From Antilocapra americana (lineage: Eukaryota; Chordata; Mammalia; Artiodactyla; Antilocapridae): a DNA stretch of 64,000 nt. The DNA is taken from contig ML660201.1 in NCBI GenBank assembly GCA_007570785.1, positions 40,376,863-40,440,862 of the forward strand, read 5' to 3'. This document shows positions 33,551 to 43,682 of this stretch, in pieces. The number at the start of each line of letters is the position of its first letter. Within the stretch, counting starts at the first letter, position 1. The position numbers were made by a program, and so were the translations under genes. A model generated the notes under the pieces. The model had not been told where the DNA came from and did not search any database. It saw nothing but the letters and a program-made list of their open reading frames with translations.

Positions 33551-33933
33551 TAATTACAGTTACTTTCACACAAGTATGATTGTCAGAAGAAGAAAGTTTA
33601 ACATTGGCAAAATATATTAACTCCTCCACCATTCAGTTTTGAAGTTTGCCAACTGTTACAATAATGTATTTTATAGCTTTTTTTTTTTTTTGGTCTGGAG
33701 TCCAATTCGGGATCATGCTTTGCACTTATTGCCACTTGTTCTTTGGTCTTCTTTAATCTGGAACAGCTCCCCAGGCCTGTATGGTGTTTCTTAATTTTGA
33801 ATCTTTTGAAGAATAGAAGCCAGTTAGGTTGTACTTCTCTGTGGGCCTATTAGATGCTTTTCATGACAGAGATTGAGAATTTGCACTTTAAAAATATCTA
33901 GAGTGATGAAAGAATGCCCCTTTTAGGCTGTGC

Positions 33934-34232
33934 GTTTATTTTTCACAGTTCAGGAGGTTTGGAGGACCAAGATCAAGGTGCTGATCTATATGGTGTCTGG
34001 CAAGGAGCTTCTTTCTGATTTGCATAGCTGCCTTCTTTCTGTGTCCATCAGTGACAAAGAAAACAATCTTCTCTTTCACATCTCTTCTTATAAAAGCACT
34101 AATCCCATTCGTGAGGGTTGTGTCCTTACCACCTAATCACCTCTCAGAGGTCCCACCTCCAAATACCATCACATTGGGAGTTAGGGCTTCAACAAGGGAA
34201 TTTGGGAGACTCAGACATTCAGTCCACAACAG
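33934..34232 (-). mobile_element. MLT1 (ERVL-MaLR) solo LTR, partial
   Basis: On the + strand: TTTCACAGTTCAGGAGG, AAGATCAAGGTGCTG, TATAAAAGCACTAATCCCATTCGTGAGGG, CTCCAAATACCATCACATTGGGAGTTAGGGCTTCAAC and CAGACATTCAGTCCACAACA, the complement of MLT1. It is an ancient endogenous retrovirus LTR; no internal genes are present. Confidence 0.85.
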
Positions 34233-34647
34233 AAGAGGATCAGGCGCAGATGAGGGTCCTCCTCAGAGAGTGTCAGGGAGGTCTGAGCCTTCGCTTCCAC
34301 AGTTAGCCTTAATGAAGCCTCTGGACTGAGGCTCTGGCTATTAAACAGGAAGTCCACTCAGTCCTTTCTGTGTCTTGCACAGGGGACAGTCAATGCAAAG
34401 GTCATTCACCTGTAAATTTCTTCCCAGCTTTATCTTTAAAACCTCATGTAAAATGACATTCCATTCTTGTTAAAGTATATAAATAAAGGCTTACCTGGCT
34501 TCCCACAAGGTCAGTTTATTCGGTCACCAGAAACACTGGTGAGGGACTGACAGAGGGAAACAGGGTACAGTGTGTGATCATGAGCAGGTTATCTCTGTGA
34601 GCACCTGGGGCTCAGACCTGCCGGGGACTTCTGGGAGACTGCACGTG

Positions 34648-34801
34648 GTGGTACTTCTCAAACTTTGCTGCACGATTGACTCAACCTGGGGAGCTTCTGC
34701 AAACTCCTGATGTTCAGAATCCACAGATAGCAGGAGCCAGTCCCTGGGAGCTTTGTAAACTCCTCTGGTGATTCCAGTGTATGGTCAAAACTGAGAAGAC
34801 T
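34648..34801 (+). repeat. MER20/MER5-type hAT remnant
   Basis: GTGGTACTTCTCAAACTTTGCTGCACGATTGACTCAACCTGGGGAGCTTCTG, then GGGAGCTTTGTAAACTCC...GTGATTCCAGTGTA, inverted-repeat halves of the element. Confidence 0.65.
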
Positions 34802-34964
34802 GTATTTCAGAGTTGTCCCCTCAAGCTTTAGGAAGCTGGAGTGTTTACCAACTGCAGTTCATCGCAGGTTGAGGGCTGCTCCTGGTGACATTAACAGCCA
34901 AGCATTTCTGGCCTGTAAAAAGCTGAGGCTTGCCAGGGAATAGTGATTGCCCAGGACACGTGGG

Positions 34965-35350
34965 CCAACAGTATCAGTTACTAGCTGGATATGATATCAA
35001 ATCCTGGCTTTGCCCAAGCACTCTCAGAGCAGCTTTAATCATGTCATTTAAACTCTTTAAGCCTCAGTTTCCTTTCCCTGCTGGTTCAGATGGTGAAAAA
35101 TCTGCCTGTAGTGCAGGAGACCCAGGTTCGATCCCTGAGTCAGAAAGATCCCCTGGAGAAGGGAATGGCTACCCACTCTAGTATTCTTGCCTGGAGGATT
35201 CCATGGACAAAGGGGCCTGGCAGGCTACAGACCATGGGGTCCCAAAGAGTCAGACGTGACTGAGTGACTGAACACTTTTCCTTGTCTATAACTTCTTTGT
35301 CCAAGCTGTGAGGATCAGATATAATATATGGAAAGCACCCAGCATGCAGT
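34965..35350 (+). repeat. MIR SINE split by a Bov-tA
   Basis: ATCAAATCCTGGCTTTGCC, CATTTAAACTCTTTAAGCCTCAGTTTCC lies before the SINE. TTGTCTATAACTTC, GTGAGGATCAGATATAATATATGGAAAGCACCCAGCA lies after it. Confidence 0.75.
35075..35276 (+). mobile_element. Bov-tA SINE, full length, with TTTCCTT target duplication
   Basis: TCCCTGCTGGTTCAGATGGTG, GGAGACCCAGGTTCGATCCCTG (good B box) through GAGTCAGACGTGACTGAGTGACTGAACAC. TTTCCTT lies at 35068-35074 and 35277-35283. Rejoining the MIR at the duplication restores its consensus order. Confidence 0.94.
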
Positions 35351-35358
35351 GAATTCTT

Positions 35359-35691
35359 TTTTTTTTTTAATTTTTTTTATTTATTTATTTTAATTGTTTT
35401 TGCCATACATTGTCATGATATCACCATGGGTTTACATATGCTTCCCCTCCGGAACCCCCCTCCCTCTTCCCTTCCCCCCCCCGGGAAATCTCGCTGCACC
35501 AGCCCCGAGCATCAGTCCTGGGCTGGCGATTGATTAGACATATGAAAATTAACATGCTTCAATGCCCTTCTCCCATATCATCCCACCCTTACCCTCATCC
35601 ACAAAGTCCACGAGTCTATTCTATACATCTGCATTCCTTTTGCTGTCTCGTATGTTGGGTTCTCTTTACCGTCTTTCTAAATTCCATATAT
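35359..35691 (-). mobile_element. Ruminant L1, 3' UTR only, with perfect 15-bp target duplication
   Basis: ATGCAGTGAATTCTT occurs at 35344-35358 and 35692-35706. Between them, on the + strand, is a T-run (poly(A) tail) and the ruminant L1 3' UTR (CATTGTCATGATATCACCATGGG, AAATCTCGCTGCACCAGCCCCGAGCATC, CATATGAAAATTAACATGCTTCAATG) to the end of ORF2 (CTAAATTCCATATATATG). The empty site ATTCTT/AACA fits L1 endonuclease. The copy is 5'-truncated to about 333 bases. Confidence 0.96.
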
Positions 35692-35706
35692 ATGCAGTGA
35701 ATTCTT

Positions 35707-37105
35707 AACAGATCTTTGTTTTAAACCCAGCAAGTGGAAAGAGGGAGGGGAGAAAGGGGCGACTTGAAGCATCCAGAACATGCCATAAAGCAATGCAGAT
35801 TGTAAGTTCCAATCTGGTTAGATAACACCAAATAGTTCTACTAGGGAAATTTTTCTTTATTTAAAAGACTGCTATGATGAGTTGTCAGGATATACACAGT
35901 GGCTTAGCAGGTATAATCCATTTCTCTATCGTGTTCCATCTCTGCTATGTGTGCCAAGTTGTCCCCAGGAGTGGTGGATGCAGAAACCAGTAGTCTAAGG
36001 GAAATTGCTCTTCCTATAGATGAACACCTGCCTGCTAGTATTTAGGGGCACTACTCAGGAATGCATGGGGTGCTGTGGCTGCAAAGGCATTACCAGCATT
36101 GGGGTCTGTCCTGATAGGAAAAGGCAGGAGTCCCAAGTAAAGAAGTGAGAACTCTCCTTGTAAAATCAGATTCCCAATATTATCATGGGCAATAAGCACA
36201 TTTGAGTCTGAATCATACAGTTGGACCATCTGAGTTCCTTGGTTATGTGGAGTAATTCTTTAGAAATTAAGCAATTATTGGGACACTCCCTAAACTATAT
36301 GGGTAATATTTTTGTTGATAAGGGCTTCAGACAGTTCTGTGCGGGAATAATTTTGATATATAAGAGTTCTTTATGCTGGTAAAAATAAGTGAATTAGCAA
36401 ATAATGGAAGACCAGGGAGGCACCGGTGATAACAGTGTATAATAAACCACAGATTGTGACTAAGCCACTTCAGTGCACCTGAGAGCAGAAGAAAACAATA
36501 GAAAATAATTACAGTAATTGTTATAAGGCTTAGGGGGAAAGTGCCCTGTGTAATTAGGTTCTGTGCTTCTTGTCAAATTCCATTGTTGGCAGCCTTTATG
36601 AATATGAGCCTCCCTTCCCACCTCAGATGGGTGCTCATAGTGGAGTTCGTCTGGAGCAGTCTGTCTGGAAAATATACTTGCCAGTGCTCTGCCCTGGACA
36701 GACAAGTTTTCTGTCTTCTCTCCTGCTCCTTTGGCCTTGAATGTTTGGAAAGAAAAGTGGTCTGTAAAAGTTAATGGGATGATCGTGAAACTGGCTGCTC
36801 TTGATTGTCAGGGCTCGTGGTGACCTGGCAGGTTGTGACACCTGGTGGTGACCCCTGACCTCTCACCTGCCTCGTTGAACATCTTTTCCCTCCCATGGGA
36901 GAGAAAGACATTTCCTTGGCCAGTGTGACCTTACTCTCTGCTTCCCAGCAAGCTAAAGGCCAGGTGTTCTGGGGCCAGAGTCAGTCTTTGGGGCTTTTCC
37001 TGATTTGCCAAAATCAAGTCAGTGGGTGCACTCTTGTACATTAGTGGAATTTTATCCACGTTTTCCCCCGCTCTAGTGCCATTCCTGGCCGTTACTGCTG
37101 CTGCT
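35707..37105. other. Non-coding stretch
   Basis: No repeat or exon was recognised. Confidence 0.35.
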
Positions 37106-37109
37106 ACTG

Positions 37110-37325
37110 GTGATAACCAATGCTGAGAAGTCGCTGTGTGACAGGCATTGTGGTGAGCCCTTTACTCTCACTGATCTATCTGACTCTCATGATATCCTTA
37201 GTTATTTTATAGACAAGGAAACGGAGGTTCAGAGAGGAGAAATTATGTGCTTAAGGTTCTATACCATGCAGCATGACGAGGACATGAACCTACCAAGTCT
37301 AACTTTAGAGCCCACAGTTAATGGC
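37110..37325 (-). repeat. MIR SINE, nearly full length
   Basis: TGTGTGACAGGCATTGTGG, TTTTATAGACAAGGAAACGGAGG, GTGCTTAAGGTTC...CATGAACC, the complement of MIR. Confidence 0.65.
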
Positions 37326-37349
37326 GTCTGAGCACAAAACTGTATATTA

Positions 37350-37545
37350 TGTTGTGCTCAGTTGTATCTGACTCTTTGCTCTGCTGTGGACTGCACCCTG
37401 CCAGGCTCCTCTGTCCATGGGATTTTCTGGGAAAGAAGACTGGAGTGGGTTGCCATTTCCTTCTCTAGGGGATCTTCCTGACCCAGAGATTGAACCCACA
37501 TCTACAGCTCCTGCATTGCAGGTTGATTCTTTACCACTGAGCCAC
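37350..37545 (-). mobile_element. Bov-tA SINE, full length
   Basis: On the + strand: GTTGTGCTCAGTTGTATCTGACTC, CCTGCCAGGCTCCTCTGTCC, TTCTCTAGGGGATCTTCCTGACCC and TGCATTGCAGGTTGATTCTTTACCACTGAGCC. Confidence 0.94.
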
Positions 37546-38069
37546 AAGTTAGTTAAGATTTATTTACCATTGGCTCAGGGAGCACCATGATTTCCAGGTT
37601 TTCTACCCCGTGAGCACATTAAAGAGTCTAGGGGAAAAAAGGTCGTGGTTCCTGGATGCTGGAAAAAGGAGGATGTTTTTTAAAATAAGGTATTAAAAAT
37701 GGAGCAGGGGTTACCTATCAGTTTTTTTTGCTCAGCCCTGGAGCTGAGACAGAGGAGAAATAATATGTGTATCCCCTCCTGCTCAAACGTGAGTTTAGTG
37801 AGTCAGGTTCCAGCTAAGGACAAGTACAAGAACATAAAATCCTTTTCTAATCTCTTCCTAAAGAAGACGCAGATGAAAGGCCTCATCAAAGCCTCTGAAA
37901 CCACCAAAGCTGTTTGCCAGCAAAGAGATAAATCAGGAAGGTTTGAGATCTGGTTTGAATTTAATAATTACAAATGACTAATCAAGGGCCATTGACTGTC
38001 AAGTCAGAAGCTGTACTCTCTCCACCAGTGCATTTCTGCTGCTCTGGCCACTTGGTTATTAAATAGAAA

Positions 38070-38094
38070 AGCCCTGTGATTAAATCACAGGGCT
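38070..38094. other. Perfect palindrome, 12-bp arms, 1-base centre
   Basis: AGCCCTGTGATT, then A, then AATCACAGGGCT, an exact inverted repeat with no known repeat around it. It could form a hairpin or be a paired protein-binding site; the sequence does not say which. Confidence 0.9.
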
Positions 38095-38434
38095 GTTCCA
38101 ACACTAATCAATTCAATCTCGGTCGTTTAAAATTAAGTCAGGCCTTGCACTTGCCCTGCCTCTGTGATAGAAGTGGGAGCCACACACTGCAAACGTGACT
38201 GAAGGTATCCAGAGAGCATCCATTTATAGCCCTGTGTGATGTGGGTACTTAGAGGAGGGTCATCCGCATCCCGGGTCTCTTATTTATCATCCTGCAGGAT
38301 TGCCTCCTCCACCATCTTTAATAACAACATCCTCTTTGCCTGCCCCTCAACATCCAGTAACAACAAAGCAGCAGTGACAATAGGAGTAATAGTAATTACG
38401 ATAGTAACCACAGGAGCAATAATAATTATCATTT

Positions 38435-38620
38435 TTTAATCTCTCGCCATATGCCTGGCCCTGTTGTAAATATTTTTATCTGCTTTTATCCTTCAAATAA
38501 GCCTATGATGAAGAAATCAAAGTTTACAGAAATATATCATAGACAATTTCATGTCTCACACACCTGGAACCTGCCTGGCCCATAGTTCATCCTCTATAAA
38601 CACTTGTCGAATGAATGAAG
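38435..38620 (-). repeat. MIR-like pieces
   Basis: CGCCATATGCCTGGCCCTGTTGTAAATAT...CCTTCAAATAAGCCTATGATGAAG resembles the reverse MIR start. CACACCTGGAACCTGCCTGGCCCATAGTTC...GAATGAATGAA is a direct-strand tail. Two short remnants may be joined here. Confidence 0.4.
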
Positions 38621-38820
38621 TGATAGAGAGCATCAGTATCTGTGATATATATCAGTTGCTGTGATAAGATCACAGCAGGGAGGAGTGATGGAGCTGGATC
38701 CTGAACTGAGTCTGTCTCATTTATTCTCTTTGTTTCCTTGAGGTATGTAGGTAAATGTCTTATGAGCCTTTTAATATAGTTCTAAGGCGCATATTGTTTT
38801 AAATGCAAATTTACTTTATG

Positions 38821-39025
38821 TACTTCTCTGATGGCTCAGATGGTGAAGAATCTGCTTGCAATGCAGGAGACCCGGATTCGATCCCTGGATTGGAAAGATC
38901 CCCTGGAGAAGGGACTGGCAACCCACTCCAGTATTCTTGCCTGAGAAATCCCATGGACATAGGAGCCTGACAGGCTATGGTCCCTGGGGTTGCAAAGAGT
39001 TGGACATGACTGAGTGACTAAGACT
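38821..39025 (+). mobile_element. Bov-tA SINE, full length
   Basis: CTTCTCTGATGGCTCAGATGGTGAAGAATCTGC, GGAGACCCGGATTCGATCCCTGG, CAACCCACTCCAGTATTCTTGCC and AAAGAGTTGGACATGACTGAGTGACTAAG. Confidence 0.95.
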
Positions 39026-39099
39026 TTCATGCTTCCCTTCACATTTTTTATATTAATTTAAATAAATCACACTTTGTTTTTAAACAATATACAAAGAGA

Positions 39100-39350
39100 A
39101 GTAGCACTGGATGGTGAAAGGATCAGTGGTTTGGGAACGAGGCTGGTGTAGAGAAAACTCCCCTCTCTAGCGTTTGCTAATTTTGTGACCTTGAACAAAT
39201 CCCTGAAGCCTTCCCACGCTTCAGTGTTCTTCTCTGTAAAATGAACAACACCATGCTCACTGAGGGTGGGCTGGGGAGAAGCTGGAAAGGAACAGTTCTT
39301 TAAATAGTGAGCACAGTGCTTGGCTCATAGCAGATACCCAGTTCCCGCAT
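39100..39350 (+). repeat. MIR SINE, full length
   Basis: GCGTTTGCTAATTTTGTGACCTTGAACAAATCCC, CTTCAGTGTTCTTCTCTGTAAAATGAACAACACC and GAGCACAGTGCTTGGCTCATAGCAGATACCC, in order. Confidence 0.75.
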
Positions 39351-40480
39351 CCAGTTCTCTCCACCCCCACTGTATATTTGATGGTGATTCTCCTTTGCTT
39401 CCAAGACTCAAAACCTCAAAGGATCCCAACATTTGGGATGTAAGCTGAGCCTAATAAGAATCAGACAGGCTTAGACCTGGGACCAGCTCTTCTGCAAATC
39501 CATCAGCTGAGGACAGGTAGGGTCACTGCTCTTGGCAGAGAGCCTTACCTGGAACCACAGAAAAACACTTGTTCCCAGACTAGTTACTGATGAGATTTAT
39601 GTGTCTGCCTTGTGCTGTCAGAAGGTAGCCAGGCCTAAGAGGAGGTGGTCACAGAGTGGCCTGGGGAACAGTGGTGTGCTGTGAAAGCGGATGGTGTCAC
39701 CAGGAATGAGTCTCAGAGTCCACCCCATCTGTCCAGAGAGACCTGCCTCTCCATCAGAACTCAGATCCACATGTACAGAAGACTGTGCCCTGTTGCAGAT
39801 TAACAGAGAGCCTCCTGGTCGGTTTTTGAGCCAAGAAGCATGAGGTTTTTCCAGCACCCAAGCACCTCTAGAAAGCACCTCCATGAGATATGTAGCCCAC
39901 AGGGTTAAGGAGTCAGACGGTATACTCTAGCCCTTTGTTCCTGTACATTCCCTTCTGTAACTGCGTTTCCTCCCTGCCTCAGATAGGTGTTCAGACAGAG
40001 GGTTCAGATGCCCAGTCGGGTCACTTATGGTTGGATTCAGCCTGCTGTTCCATTTCAGTCGGGTTGTTATAAATCCTGGATTTGTTGCTCCTGAAGCACA
40101 GAGGCTGCGTGCTCATGGTGTTGCTTGGGGAAGTGCATGCTTGCTGCCTAGTCATAGGTGTGCCTCGCCCTTGGACAGACCTGACACTTCTTCTCACATG
40201 AGGAGTGAAAATCACCAGTGTTCCACTTGGACCAATGTCTGAACAGTTGTAATTTTTTTTTAACTTACCTGTATACTTTAAGGAAAATAAATGCCCCTGC
40301 TGGTTAAGAAAGAGTCTCTTATTTGAAAAGCAAAAATCGTAGCTTTTTTGCATGTTTTGAGTCCCCAAGGAAATTTGAGGTTGAAGAATTTTAGCCTTCA
40401 GTGATCTTTGCTTTTGAGGTTTTGATTTAATTTTGGCAGCCAGGTGGTTACCGGAAGGGAAGGGTGTTGCCCCAGGAACA
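39351..40480. other. Non-coding stretch
   Basis: No recognised repeat or exon. Open frames of up to 115 codons have no recognised protein. Confidence 0.35.
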
Positions 40481-40630
40481 CAGGCCTCCTTTATTTATTC
40501 TTTTTTCAGTCACTCATTCAGAGATTATTCATTGACCTGCTGCTCAGCACAGGACACTGGGGTTTTAAGTTATGCAGTCAAATCAGAGAGCCCAGACTGC
40601 AGCACGGTCCCTGGGCTCAACCGTGGCACT
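40480..40630 (-). repeat. L2 3' fragment
   Basis: TTTATTTATTC...CAGTCACTCATTCAGAGATTATTCATTGACC, GGACACTGGGGTTTTAAG, GGTCCCTGGGCTCAA, the complement of the L2 end. Confidence 0.5.
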
Positions 40631-41224
40631 CTGTTTTTCATAGTTGAAAGGGAAGTGGACTGTGCATTCGCCTCAGTGAATGTGACAAGAATAACAGGGT
40701 GGGTCTCTGGCTCTTCAAATAGGCTGAAACCCAGAAGCCCAAGTATGTAAATGCAGGTGTTTCAGACACACAGTCCTTCCTCCCTTGGAGCTGCCCCAGG
40801 TCATCTCTCCATGACTTCTGATGTGCTCGGAAGGGTGGTGCTGGGCTGGTGATGGGTACCCATTTGTTCCCCTCCACCTGTACCCTCCTTCCCCGAAGCT
40901 GGGTAACAGTGAAGAAGACACGCTTCTCAAAGGAAACAGGGTCAGAAGTATCAACAACAACAACAAATGAAGAAATACTCTTCCAGGGGAGTTGGCTAGG
41001 TACCAAGTACTGTAGCCTGTTCTAAGAAGGTGACCATGAAAGACTAAATCCTGCCTCTGTGTGCTTGCATCTCCTGAGAAGGTCAACCCGAAAACAGAAA
41101 ATTAAAGTATCTCTCTGAAGTGGGTCTCTCCTGCTGCTCTCTGTCTCTACAGCTTGTCTGAATCATTCACAGCAGAGATCACAGTCTAAAATATTTTGTT
41201 TTCTTTTTATTCCCAGTTAGTGGG

Positions 41225-41325
41225 AAGGGAGCATGCCTGGCTCGTTCACTGCTGGAGCCTAGCATCCAGAGCAGGGCCTCGCACATCAGAAGTGCTCAGT
41301 GAACACAGCAAATGAGCACACGACC
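41225..41325 (+). repeat. L2 3' tail
   Basis: AGCATCCAGAGCAGGGCCTCGCACATCAGAAGTGCTCAGTGAACA. Confidence 0.45.
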
Positions 41326-41864
41326 TAGTGACCCTGTGAAGTGTTTGTGTTGGGCCCAAAGTTTAAATTGCAGACTCCTTCTGTGTTGCTGACTGTGGTC
41401 AGTTAACACCCTATGCAACAGAAATCGAAAAGAACACCCACTTTGATAATCCATACAGATTTTACTTTATAAAATGGGTGGGTTTCTTAAGATCCTTCTG
41501 CCCCAGGTTAACTGGCTGTGGCTTTCTTTAAAGGCTATCATAGGACTTTTGTCTTCTGCATTTGGCTCTTGGTATGCATAGAAGCATCTGGAGTTAGCGA
41601 TGCTTAGGAGGCTGTGTTCCAACCCTGGGTGATGTTCCAACCCTGAGTTGATCTGGAGAGGGCTGCGTGCCCATGAGAGAAAGAGCCTCTGTTAGTGTCC
41701 TCTCTCCTTCACTAGGGTGGGATTTTTGGGGTAACAGGCCACTGTAAATGTGTCATGTTGACAAAATCATTGAGCCCTCAAAATGGAACTGTAGCATCAT
41801 AAAATTCCATGATCTAACAACACCAGATAGCGGCATACATCTCTGTAGCTTACAGTTTGGGTAA

Positions 41865-42060
41865 TACTGGGAGCCACCATTTATTGTGCTCTTACCACCT
41901 GCCAGCCGTCGCTCCAGGTGCTGTATACATATCTTCTGTGGTCCTCAGGACAGCCTGACCTGGTGGTTAATGGCCACTTTACAGATAACATCCCAGAGCC
42001 TCCGTCCTCTCATGGGATTTCCCAAGATCGCGGGTCTAATTCTGTAGCCCCTCAAGGCAA
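41865..42060 (-). repeat. MIR SINE, nearly full length
   Basis: CATTTATTGTGCTCTTACCACCTGCCAG, GGCCACTTTACAGATAACATCCCAGAG, GGTCTAATTCTGTAGCCC, the complement of MIR. Confidence 0.6.
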
Positions 42061-42230
42061 GAGAAGCCAGGCTCAGGAAATGGCATAGGTTGTCCTGGGT
42101 GGCAGGACACCAGCGCAGATAACCCTACTCTTTTACCCCAGCACATGTTACTGATTGATTGCAGCCTTCCCTCACTTGCTGTGCTGTGAGATCCTTCTCA
42201 ATACAGCACTTGAGGCAGACGCTGCCATGG

Positions 42231-42243
42231 TGTGTGAGTGTGT

Positions 42244-42274
<31 letters not shown>

Positions 42275-42275
42275 A
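42231..42275. repeat. (TG)n microsatellite
   Basis: GTGTGTGAGTGTGTGTGTCTG followed by an uninterrupted run of about 13 TG units to 42274. Confidence 0.97.
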
Positions 42276-42289
42276 GAAGGGTTTTGCCC

Positions 42290-42440
42290 TAGGAATTCAA
42301 ATCTTGGATTCAGTGTCTTATACTGTAGCCGTGTAACTTGGGAGCCATTGCTTATCTCTCCTAACTTCAATTTATTTACCTGTAGAATGGGAGCTATGCC
42401 TTGCCATACTTGCCTCCAAAGTTACCATATAAATACAGAC
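42290..42440 (+). repeat. MIR SINE core
   Basis: ATTCAAATCTTGGATTC, GCCGTGTAACTTGGGAG, CAATTTATTTACCTGTAGAATGGGAGC. Confidence 0.6.
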
Positions 42441-42864
42441 CAATGAGTTGGATTCAATGACACCACAGTGCCGCTTTTAATTGTAACTGAATGATGAATC
42501 AGTATGGGTCATGTCCCTACGCAAACATGAAGCAGCGCCCCCTCAAAATGATAAGTGACTCTAAGCGTCCATGTGGGCCTCCCCCAAAGCCCATGAATGG
42601 AGTATTTGACTCCCTGACAATCACCAATCACATGGTGAACTTGTTAGTGAAGATTCTTGGATATTATCTCAGAATGGCTGATTGAGAATCCTGGCTCCTA
42701 GCATTGGATCTCTAAATTCTTCCACTGCTTAAATGGAATGATATATGGGATCTAGCACTCCATACTCTGTATGGAACCATGTTAACCTTTATGATTTGAA
42801 ACATCTAGGTAGCTGGTGATGGAAAAGAGGCCCCAGTGTCCTCCCCATCTGTGGGTCTGGCAAA

Positions 42865-42975
42865 CTTTTAATTCATCCATCAGACCTATTCAAATGCCTC
42901 CTCCTCTGAGAAAACACCCCCAGCTCCCATTAAGGCCAAGCTGATCACTCCCTCACTGTGCTCCAGAGCCCTCCA
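42865..42975 (+). repeat. L2 fragment
   Basis: TTCAAATGCCTCCTCCTCTGAGAAAACACCCCCAG, typical L2 3' string. Confidence 0.5.
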
Positions 42976-42984
42976 GCCCACAGG

Positions 42985-43185
42985 CTGAGCACTTTCTGTG
43001 CACCAGGCACTCGGCTGTGTGCTAACACGTGTCACTGTGTTTACTTCTCCCTCTTGGAGAATAAAAGCTTATGTTACCACCTTCACCTCAGAGTTGAGAA
43101 AGGGTGACTCAGGCAAGTGAAGTGACTTTCCCTAGGGTAATTGGATCTTACTGCATTATAATCACACCAGAGTCTGTGTCTCTTA
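42985..43185 (-). repeat. MIR SINE
   Basis: GAGCACTTTCTGTGCACCAGGCACTCGG, AGGCAAGTGAAGTGACTTTCCCTAGGG, the complement of MIR. Confidence 0.6.
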
Positions 43186-43194
43186 CAGGAATAT

Positions 43195-43320
43195 GATAAT
43201 TACGTGAGTTAATGTGAGTTCCTTAACTAGGAAAGTTGCCAGTCTCGGCATTCCTGGGAGCACATACAGGACCTGGTGCATAATAGGTGCTCAACAAATC
43301 CTTGCTGAGCTAAAGAAATA
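43195..43320 (+). repeat. MIR SINE tail
   Basis: ATTACGTGAGTTAATGTGAG, ACCTGGTGCATAATAGGTGCTCAACAAATCCTTGC. Confidence 0.5.
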
Positions 43321-43682
43321 ATAGAAGCGGTGTAATGAGACAGTCAAGGACAGATAAGGACTGGGTGCTTTCCAGCATCTGCCTGTGTTCACACTCATCA
43401 TCTAATAGAGGAGTAAGGGCAGGAGGTGATGGACTTCTTAGAGGGCTGAAGACTCCAACTGTCTCTGATACCACTCCACTGGAACCGCATACCAGGGATT
43501 CCAGTCCCCTGACAGCTTTCTGCCAAGTCACAAATTAGAGACTCGAGAAATACTTGCCTGCTTGGTTAAGCTAGAGATGCAGAAGAGAGGTAAATGTGTC
43601 TCCGAAGAGCTTGATTGTGTTTGCGAATGGACTTTCTTTTCTTTTTATACAGAGGATAATACATTTTTCCAACCTCATAGAC

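Larger units (their letters stand above)
32535..33850 (-). repeat. Old L1 (L1M) remnant, broken by Bov-tA, BovB and an AT repeat
   Basis: The left part (AAACTTATAGAAAAGTTGCAAGTCTAG...ACCTTTTACACACTTCACTGATT) and the right part (CAATTCGGGATCATGCTTTGCA...TTTAATCTGGAACAGCTCCCCAGG) are pieces of the same well-known L1M 3' sequence in correct order. Confidence 0.7.

Noticed and set aside
37699..37977. 92-codon frame (KGLIKASETTKAVCQQ... region)
   Set aside because: It reads plausibly but has no recognised homology, no splice context in phase with ARHGEF3 and no conserved motif.
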